DNA of 6,574 bases, taken from contig PAYY01000003.1 in the NCBI GenBank assembly GCA_002715465.1, positions 1 to 6,574 of the forward strand, written 5' to 3'. Positions 1 through 5,039 of this stretch are shown piece by piece. The translations under genes were made by a program, and so were the position numbers. Positions within the stretch are counted from its first letter, which is position 1. Each line of letters begins with the position of its first letter. The notes below the pieces were generated by a model. The model worked only from the letters and a program-made list of their open reading frames with translations. It was not told where the DNA came from and made no database searches. The DNA is from Fidelibacterota bacterium. GTDB lineage: Bacteria; Marinisomatota; Marinisomatia; Marinisomatales; S15-B10.

Positions 1-84
1 CTCCACTACTTCTTCTTCCGCAGCATTACTGGAAGCTTCTTCCTTACAGGAAAGAAAAATAGTAAAAAGAACAAGAAAAAACAT
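1..84 (-). CDS. N-terminal fragment of a small putative lipoprotein (runs off the left edge)
   Basis: Only the first 28 codons from the ATG are visible. They read MFFLVLFTIFLSCKEE followed by an Ala/Ser/Glu-rich stretch ending in EEEVVE. A hydrophobic segment ending in FLSC, then charged residues, is a classical signal-peptidase-II lipobox, with the lipidated Cys at residue 13 from the ATG. I infer an exported, lipid-anchored protein with an acidic flexible tether; its function cannot be told. The start is uncertain. The ATG at 82-84 has no Shine-Dalgarno at the right distance and gives a signal peptide with no basic n-region. The same frame is open upstream through Ile-Ile-Ser-Lys-Lys-His-Phe to an in-frame stop, which adds the missing lysines, but contains no ATG, GTG or TTG. 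The perfect AAAGGAG at 114-120 would fit a start at 103-105 (ATC) or 100-102 (ATA). The gene follows the large cytochrome gene by 36-57 nt with no terminator between them, so it is probably in the same operon. Confidence 0.75.
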   Translation of the reverse strand, partial: MFFLVLFTIFLSCKEEASSNAAEEEVVE

Positions 85-113
85 AAAATGTTTCTTGGAT
101 ATGATTAGATAGA

Positions 114-120
114 CTCCTTT
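114..120 (-). promoter_or_regulatory. Perfect Shine-Dalgarno AAAGGAG for the leftmost lipoprotein gene
   Basis: On the minus strand the sequence AAAGGAG lies between the stop of the cytochrome gene and the small lipoprotein gene. It is 29 nt from the first ATG, too far for normal use. It is 8 nt from an in-frame ATC and 11 nt from an in-frame ATA. The position of this site therefore decides how the start of the downstream gene is read, and argues for an upstream, non-standard or mutated start codon. Confidence 0.6.
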
Positions 121-133
121 AAACTTCTAAGGA
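115..133 (-). promoter_or_regulatory. Possible small hairpin covering the Shine-Dalgarno
   Basis: In the transcript, UCCUU (133-129) can pair perfectly with AAGGA (119-115) across a 9-nt loop. The right arm is the core of the Shine-Dalgarno, so the structure could mask the ribosome site of the small lipoprotein gene until translation of the upstream gene opens it. A five-pair stem is weak and could arise by chance. The base pairing is seen directly; the regulatory role is inference. Confidence 0.25.
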
Positions 134-141
134 AAAATCTG

Positions 142-3100
142 CTATTTTAACTCTACTAGATATTCAACAAGATCAACTAACTCATCAACAGTCATTAGTA
201 ACTGTAGATCTGCCGGCATCGCTGAATTTGGTAACTCATATCTATTACTGATATCTGATAAGGAAAAATCTGTGACAATTCCACCCTCACTCCTGACTGT
301 TATTTTATCAGCAGTTTCACTGACAATAAATCCTGTCATTTGATCACCATCTTCCAATTCCAAGAGAAATTGTATGTATGAGGAAGAGATACCCGCACTA
401 GGATCAAGAATAGATTTATAAAGCCCCTCTTTTGAAAGTTTATCACCAATTTTAGAAAGATTAGGACCAAAGTTGACCCCTTTTCCATTAATTATGTGGC
501 ATTGGGAGCAACTTGCACTATCAAAAACTTTCTTCCCATTATCTGAATCTCCAACATATACTAATAACTCCGTCATCCCAGGAAGAACTTGATCCCCTTT
601 CATTGGAGGCATTGGGAAATATTTTGAAGCCTCTTCTCTCATAATTACATGCATTGAATTTGCCATGGACTGCCCAGCAACTTTCTTCAATCTTTCAGGA
701 AATTCTCCATTCTTAGCTAATTCCAATAATTTTTCAGCACCACCTCTAGTCATAACCAATGCCCTCACTGTCTGCGCTCTGACCTGCCGATCTAATCCTT
801 CATCCATTAGTGCTGTTACCAATATGGGTACAGATCTACGATCCCTACTATTTCCTAGTGCATCTGCAGTCTTAAGAGCAGTCTCAATATTAGATGATAG
901 AAAACTTCCAAATACATCTTGCTCTTCAGCGTCAAACAGTACCTGTATCGCATATAAACTAGTCAAGTTATCTTTATTCTCTAATGCCATAGTCATAAGT
1001 GCGTCATAATATTCAGTCAAATTATACTTACGAACCAATTGTGCAAATTGTTCAGTACCAACAGCATTCTTCATCAAACTATTGATACTTTCTTTAACCG
1101 TAGAATTTTGATTTATATCAAAGTTCTCAAGTCGTAATAGAGCTTCAGTAGCAACAAAAGTGTTTTTTTCAACAGCCTCATCTCTTGAAGAGGAAAGAAC
1201 TAAATCTCTTAAAATATTGTTTTTTTCCTCACTTTCTGGTTGAAAGTCAAGCGCCCTTACATATCTTTTACTATCAGAAACAGAAATTTTAGAAGAATTA
1301 AGAATCTGTTTTAAATAAGATGTGGTTACTTTAGCTCTCGAACGCCAGATAATATCTCTGCCTGCTTCAGAATTCCAATTATCTCCTACATCTTTTAACC
1401 AAGTGGATAGGAAAGAATCCCAACGACCCTCTGCCGCAATACCTAAAGCTTCAAGATGCCATCTGTCTTTTCCATCGTGTTTTTGAGCAAGTTTACTCCA
1501 CAATTGGGAAGCCAAGTCAGAATTTGATTCCCTGATAGCAATTGCACACTCTCTTCGAACACGAGGCGATGGGTCAGACACAAGTGATGTTAAAAGAGGA
1601 ATTATATCCATATCTATTTGACGGGCTGCTCGAATTGATACAATCCTTATGTTTTCATCTGAATCTTTGCTAGCCATTTGAATATGTTTTTCACCTTTAC
1701 CTTGAATCTTGGAAAGTAACCAAAGAGATCTGGCCCTATATCTTGAATCACTTGAATTATAGAGTTTTAAAAGTTGATCTTCAGCTTTTTCCTGCATCTC
1801 GTTCAATGCTGTCCAAGCCAAATATCGAACAGAATAATTAGGGTTCTTCAGAGCTTCAATCGCACCTTCAGCTGAAGAAAAATCAAATTTTGGAACCGAA
1901 TATTTATGCCCGATTGGGGCTACCCGAAAAAGACGACCTCTTCCAGTATCTTCTTGACGATTCCAACCTAAAACTGGATCATACCAGTCTGTTACAAATA
2001 GAGAACCATCTGGTGCTACAGAAACATCAACAGGACGCATCCATTTATCTCTTTCTCCTTTTAAAATATTTACCATTTCTCCTTCATAACCCGCACCAAC
2101 CATTTTGTCATTTATGGCCCAAAGAACCCCAGGGCCAGCATCAGCATGAAATGCTTTATCCCATAAAGGTTCAGGTAGGAGTCTTCCTTCATAGAAGGTA
2201 ATCCCAGCTGGAGATCCCGCACCAGATAGTACTACATTAGGAATCACGCCAGGATCATTCTGGTGCCAATGCCGTTTAGGAATTTCATTACTCCACCCTG
2301 TCCTTGGCTCTTGCCAACCGGCACCAGTTATTTCATCTCGGTAACCATAATTCCCATATTCCAAAATATAATTCATTCTTACGCCGGCATTTCCATCATC
2401 ATCATTATCGGATTGCCACATATTTCCATAGGAATCAACTGTGACTTCATAATTATTCCTGAAATTGTGTGCAAGAACTTCAAAATCTGAACCATCCATA
2501 TTGTTTCTAAAAACCATCCCACCATAATATGAAGTTTCCTCATCCAAATAATTGTATGGAAGCCCTCTACTTTCGGAGACTCTTGCAGTACCTTTTGCAT
2601 ACACTCCGTTACCCCAACGATCCAAAACCTGATTTCCATCTTTGTCATGCACGAAAAAACCCGCATTCCCCATATTCCAGTAAAGTTTTCCATCAGGTCC
2701 GAACAAAAATGAATGAGTTGAGTGATCATTTTGTTCAATACCAGTCTCGGTAAATAAATATTCCTTACGATCTGGTTTGTCATCACCATCTTCATCTGTA
2801 AATACAATAACATTTGGGGCTACAGTAACAATTACTTTATTCCCCAAAACTGAAATGCCTAAAGCAGCATCAATATCTCGTCCTTGATAATACACTTTTA
2901 CAGTATCAGCTTCTCCATCACCATCATTATCTTCAAGAATAAGAATTCTGTCTCCCTCTGGACGTTTGTTTTCTATAGCATGTGCTCTATAGTTAACTAC
3001 TTCACATACCCAAATTCTTCCTTTGTGATCAACGTCTAGATTTGTAGGACTAAGTATTGTAGGCTCAGAGGCTACAAGAGAAGCCTCAAGACCAGGATAT

Positions 3101-3846
3101 AGATCAAGGTTCGCTAGTGCATTAGAGGGATCTCGAATATCATCAGCTGAACTGGATTTTATGTTTAATTCTTTAATTCGAATATTTTTATACCATATCT
3201 CGCTAGGTTCTTTACTACTATGAATTTGAAGCCCGATAATACCTGTATCTTCAATTGTTGGATCTTTTTCATAATAATCTACAGTCCGAAAACCATTGAT
3301 CCAGATCTGAATTCTTTTGCCTTCACAACGTATTCTATAATCGGTCCATTGATCTACATTCCAAACCTTGTTTAAACTATCTTGGTTTCCTAAGTCAAGC
3401 ATTTCATTTCTACGTGACTCATCATAAAGACCACCCCAAATATTTCTTGTTGGTTGAATACCAATATCCGCTTGATAACCAGCAACCTCATTATGGTTTG
3501 GTACTCTTTGAGATCTTATTTGAATACCACCATTTTCACGTCCACTGGTAGAATTCACTTTTACTTGAAGTCGCATTTCGAAATTTGAATATTCTCTTTG
3601 AGTACATAAAAATTCATTCTGAGGAATAGGGTTTTCTAGACTTCCAGCAATTATAATACCATCTTTAATTCTAAAATAATCGAAATCCCCTTCCCAACCA
3701 GTAAAGTCCTTTCCATTAAACATAGATACAAAGCCTGCTTCATCGCTTGTTGAGTCTCCACTCTGATTCTGTTGCACACCAGCACATCTCAATAAAAAGA
3801 AACTACATAAAATGATGAACGTCAATAATGATGATTTAATTTTCAT
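142..3846 (-). CDS. Exported DUF1080 / PVC-type dehydrogenase / HEAT / c-type cytochrome fusion protein
   Basis: This is a 1234-residue exported protein. The start at 3844-3846 is chosen because AGGAG sits 5 nt upstream and because it begins directly with a signal peptide (MKIKSSLL, then a hydrophobic run ending LLRC at Cys21). Domains in order: residues about 39-227 are a DUF1080 (3-keto-disaccharide hydrolase, laminin-G-like) domain with FNGKDFTGW at 43-51, ENGGIQIR at 104-111 and GLQIHSS at 205-211. Residues about 251-645 are the beta-propeller of the PVC-type membrane-bound dehydrogenase family, with Asp-rich DxDxDG-like loops at 306-314, 351-359, 401-409 and 480-488. Residues about 656-1085 are HEAT-like helical repeats. 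Residues about 1100-1234 are the family's cytochrome c domain, with CSQCH at 1113-1117 (DNA 496-510) and NSAMP, whose Met1210 is a likely second haem ligand. By family knowledge such proteins are predicted extracytoplasmic carbohydrate-oxidising or -binding enzymes; the substrate is unknown. A separate promoter may lie in the 196-nt gap upstream. The next gene downstream follows closely with no terminator. The family call is firm; the enzymatic role is inference. Confidence 0.9.
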   Translation of the reverse strand: MKIKSSLLTFIILCSFFLLRCAGVQQNQSGDSTSDEAGFVSMFNGKDFTGWEGDFDYFRIKDGIIIAGSLENPIPQNEFLCTQREYSNFEMRLQVKVNSTSGRENGGIQIRSQRVPNHNEVAGYQADIGIQPTRNIWGGLYDESRRNEMLDLGNQDSLNKVWNVDQWTDYRIRCEGKRIQIWINGFRTVDYYEKDPTIEDTGIIGLQIHSSKEPSEIWYKNIRIKELNIKSSSADDIRDPSNALANLDLYPGLEASLVASEPTILSPTNLDVDHKGRIWVCEVVNYRAHAIENKRPEGDRILILEDNDGDGEADTVKVYYQGRDIDAALGISVLGNKVIVTVAPNVIVFTDEDGDDKPDRKEYLFTETGIEQNDHSTHSFLFGPDGKLYWNMGNAGFFVHDKDGNQVLDRWGNGVYAKGTARVSESRGLPYNYLDEETSYYGGMVFRNNMDGSDFEVLAHNFRNNYEVTVDSYGNMWQSDNDDDGNAGVRMNYILEYGNYGYRDEITGAGWQEPRTGWSNEIPKRHWHQNDPGVIPNVVLSGAGSPAGITFYEGRLLPEPLWDKAFHADAGPGVLWAINDKMVGAGYEGEMVNILKGERDKWMRPVDVSVAPDGSLFVTDWYDPVLGWNRQEDTGRGRLFRVAPIGHKYSVPKFDFSSAEGAIEALKNPNYSVRYLAWTALNEMQEKAEDQLLKLYNSSDSRYRARSLWLLSKIQGKGEKHIQMASKDSDENIRIVSIRAARQIDMDIIPLLTSLVSDPSPRVRRECAIAIRESNSDLASQLWSKLAQKHDGKDRWHLEALGIAAEGRWDSFLSTWLKDVGDNWNSEAGRDIIWRSRAKVTTSYLKQILNSSKISVSDSKRYVRALDFQPESEEKNNILRDLVLSSSRDEAVEKNTFVATEALLRLENFDINQNSTVKESINSLMKNAVGTEQFAQLVRKYNLTEYYDALMTMALENKDNLTSLYAIQVLFDAEEQDVFGSFLSSNIETALKTADALGNSRDRRSVPILVTALMDEGLDRQVRAQTVRALVMTRGGAEKLLELAKNGEFPERLKKVAGQSMANSMHVIMREEASKYFPMPPMKGDQVLPGMTELLVYVGDSDNGKKVFDSASCSQCHIINGKGVNFGPNLSKIGDKLSKEGLYKSILDPSAGISSSYIQFLLELEDGDQMTGFIVSETADKITVRSEGGIVTDFSLSDISNRYELPNSAMPADLQLLMTVDELVDLVEYLVELK

Positions 3847-3851
3847 TTTTT

Positions 3852-3856
3852 CTCCT
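3852..3856 (-). promoter_or_regulatory. Ribosome binding site AGGAG fixing the start of the cytochrome fusion gene
   Basis: AGGAG on the minus strand lies 5 nt before the ATG at 3844-3846. This selects that ATG over the in-frame TTG at 3916-3918, the ATG at 3913-3915 and the ATG at 3859-3861, which would put a long charged extension in front of the signal peptide. A second, stronger-looking GGAGGAG sits at 3896-3902, but is followed only by a TTG at a 4-nt distance. Confidence 0.8.
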
Positions 3857-3969
3857 ATCATAATTTTTTTAAGATAATATTCTTTCTCCAAGATTCTCCT
3901 CCATAATAGATCCATCAAAATTATTGCCTACTAAATCAGATGAGAATGATTCGTACTTTATCCAATTAG

Positions 3970-3998
3970 ATTTTAAACCTCTTCAAATTCTCATTCAA
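3970..3998 (-). promoter_or_regulatory. Candidate sigma-70-type promoter for the cytochrome fusion gene
   Basis: On the minus strand TTGAAT (3993-3998) is followed by 17 nt and then TAAAAT (3970-3975). These match the consensus -35 at four of six positions and the -10 at five of six, with ideal spacing. A transcript from here would have a leader of about 115-120 nt. The palindrome AAGAATTCTT (3997-4006) overlaps the upstream edge of the -35 and could be an operator. In DNA this rich in A and T such matches occur often by chance. Confidence 0.3.
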
Positions 3999-4042
3999 GA
4001 ATTCTTAAGGAAAAAATTTTAATTGATCAGGACAAATCATTT

Positions 4043-5023
4043 TTAATCTTGTAATTTTTCTCTCTTTTCCTTTCCATCTTTTGTCCAAGTAATCCATTTT
4101 CCTACTTGCAAGTCATCTAGATAATTTGCTTCTAATTTTTTTTGGCCATTTTCATACCAGTAAAACCATTTTCCATTCATCTTATCATCAAGGAAAAAAC
4201 CCTCTTGCATTTTATTTCCATTTTCAAACCAAATTATCTGGTTTCCTTGTCTTTTTCCATTTTTAAAATATCCTTCTCCTTTAATCTGGCCATTCTTATA
4301 CCAAAAAGTTTGTTTCCCATCATAAACACCATCTTCCCAATGAAATTCACTTTCTTTTTTCCCATTTTCATACCAAACAGTTTCAATTCCGTGTTTTTTA
4401 TCATCTTTAAAAGAAAGTTCACTTGATGGACTTCCCCCCTCATACCAAGATTTCCAAAGACCATCTCTGGCACCTTCAATATAATGAGCTTCTAATTCCT
4501 TATTTCCACTCTCATACCAGTTTAGAACCTTTCCGTCTATTTCACCAGATTTAAAACTTACCTCTGAATCTTTTTCTCCATTTGAATGCCAACCAAGCTG
4601 TAAACCCTCCATTTTTCCTTTTTTATAAAAATGCTCAGATTTCTTAGTGCCATTATCATAAAAGAAAATACATTCTCCTTCCAAGCCTTCACTTGGGATA
4701 TCATCCATTGTCCCTTCTCCTGATCCTTCAATATATATTACATTTGCCTTAACCGATCCATTCTCATGAAAAAAGATCCAATCACCATCCATCATACCTT
4801 TTTTATAGCGACCTTCTGATTTTTTTGTTCCATCTTCATACCAATTAATCCATATACCATGTTTCTCACTAGATTTGAATGTACCCTCTTCCATCTTATT
4901 GCCATTCTCATAGTAAGCTATATGCGGTATAATATCTTCAGAACATGATACTAATAGTATGAAGCATATTACAAAAAAGTCTGGAAATTTAACCGAGTTA
5001 TAAACTGATGTAATTATTTTCAT
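4043..5023 (-). CDS. MORN_2 (YwqK-like) repeat lipoprotein
   Basis: This is a 326-residue exported protein. It starts with a signal peptide (MKIITSVYNSVKF, then a hydrophobic run ending in LLVSC), a good lipobox with the lipidated Cys at 27, followed by Ser-Glu-Asp. From residue 37 to 312 it consists of eleven tandem units of the MORN_2 type, each built as W-Y-E-N-G, six to ten polar residues, an aromatic residue, then a G-x-x-x-G-like turn. A twelfth truncated unit (WTKDG) ends the protein. The unit length is exactly 24 residues except for unit 3, which has 12 extra residues. The ATG at 5021-5023 is chosen because it opens the signal peptide and lies 16 nt after the TPR gene's stop. No strong Shine-Dalgarno is present (only AGAAAGAAA), so translation may be coupled to the TPR gene. 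By family knowledge such repeats form extended beta-hairpin stacks used for binding. Automatic annotation often calls them YwqK-type antitoxins, but no toxin gene is adjacent. I infer a surface or periplasm-facing binding protein with an unknown ligand. Confidence 0.88.
   Translation of the reverse strand: MKIITSVYNSVKFPDFFVICFILLVSCSEDIIPHIAYYENGNKMEEGTFKSSEKHGIWINWYEDGTKKSEGRYKKGMMDGDWIFFHENGSVKANVIYIEGSGEGTMDDIPSEGLEGECIFFYDNGTKKSEHFYKKGKMEGLQLGWHSNGEKDSEVSFKSGEIDGKVLNWYESGNKELEAHYIEGARDGLWKSWYEGGSPSSELSFKDDKKHGIETVWYENGKKESEFHWEDGVYDGKQTFWYKNGQIKGEGYFKNGKRQGNQIIWFENGNKMQEGFFLDDKMNGKWFYWYENGQKKLEANYLDDLQVGKWITWTKDGKEKREKLQD
4088..4915 (-). repeat. Tandem MORN_2-coding repeats, 72-bp period, eleven units
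   Basis: The units start at residues 37, 61, 85, 121, 145, 169, 193, 217, 241, 265 and 289 of the lipoprotein. The DNA is mostly diverged, but the segment coding WYENG stays recognisable: the plus-strand 14-mer CCATTTTCATACCA occurs identically at 4146-4159 and 4362-4375, exactly three units apart, and a one-base variant lies two units further at 4506-4519. The repeat is a protein-level array in a gene, not a CRISPR or satellite. Unit 3 carries an additional 36 bp (4676-4711). Confidence 0.85.
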
Positions 5024-5039
5024 AACAATTTTTTTCTTT

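Larger units (their letters stand above)
3847..4042 (-). other. Intergenic leader between the MORN gene and the cytochrome fusion gene
   Basis: This 196-nt AT-rich gap is the only sizeable non-coding stretch in the window. I see no convincing terminator after the MORN gene: a TGAT/ATCA four-pair stem with an 8-nt loop, then AATTAAAATTTTTT, is weak. It contains a 10-bp palindrome AAGAATTCTT (3997-4006), a possible promoter (3970-3998), a GGAGGAG (3896-3902) unrelated to the chosen start, and an 11-codon mini-ORF (3869-3904). No RNA gene or riboswitch is recognisable. Confidence 0.6.

Noticed and set aside
124..137. Shared TTTTTCCTTA(A)GAA sequence after the cytochrome stop (124-137) and after the MORN stop (4002-4017)
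   Set aside because: The similarity is short, AT-rich and imperfect (one-base shift). Two occurrences in this base composition are easily due to chance.
665..1009. Open frame on the plus strand opposite the cytochrome gene
   Set aside because: It lies antisense inside the HEAT-coding part, has no recognisable domain or ribosome site, and its composition is that of a complement of a real gene. The same holds for the plus-strand frames at 1890-2201, 2263-2490, 2529-2753 and 4142-4426 and the minus-strand frames at 2379-2813 and 4234-4479.
3847..3918. Longer start (TTG at 3916-3918) for the cytochrome fusion protein
   Set aside because: It would put 24 mostly charged residues before the signal peptide, while the ATG at 3844-3846 has AGGAG at 5 nt and starts directly with the signal peptide.
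4005..4042. Rho-independent terminator after the MORN gene
   Set aside because: Only a 4-bp stem (TGAT/ATCA) with an 8-nt loop can be drawn and the following AATTAAAATTTTTT is not a stem with a clean T-tract, so it is too weak to call.
4088..4915. CRISPR-like or satellite repeat array
   Set aside because: The 72-bp period is explained by coding repeats. The units are diverged in DNA and there is no repeat-spacer structure.
4043..5023. Antitoxin of a YwqK-type toxin-antitoxin pair
   Set aside because: The repeat family carries that label in databases, but this protein is a long lipoprotein and no small toxin gene lies beside it.
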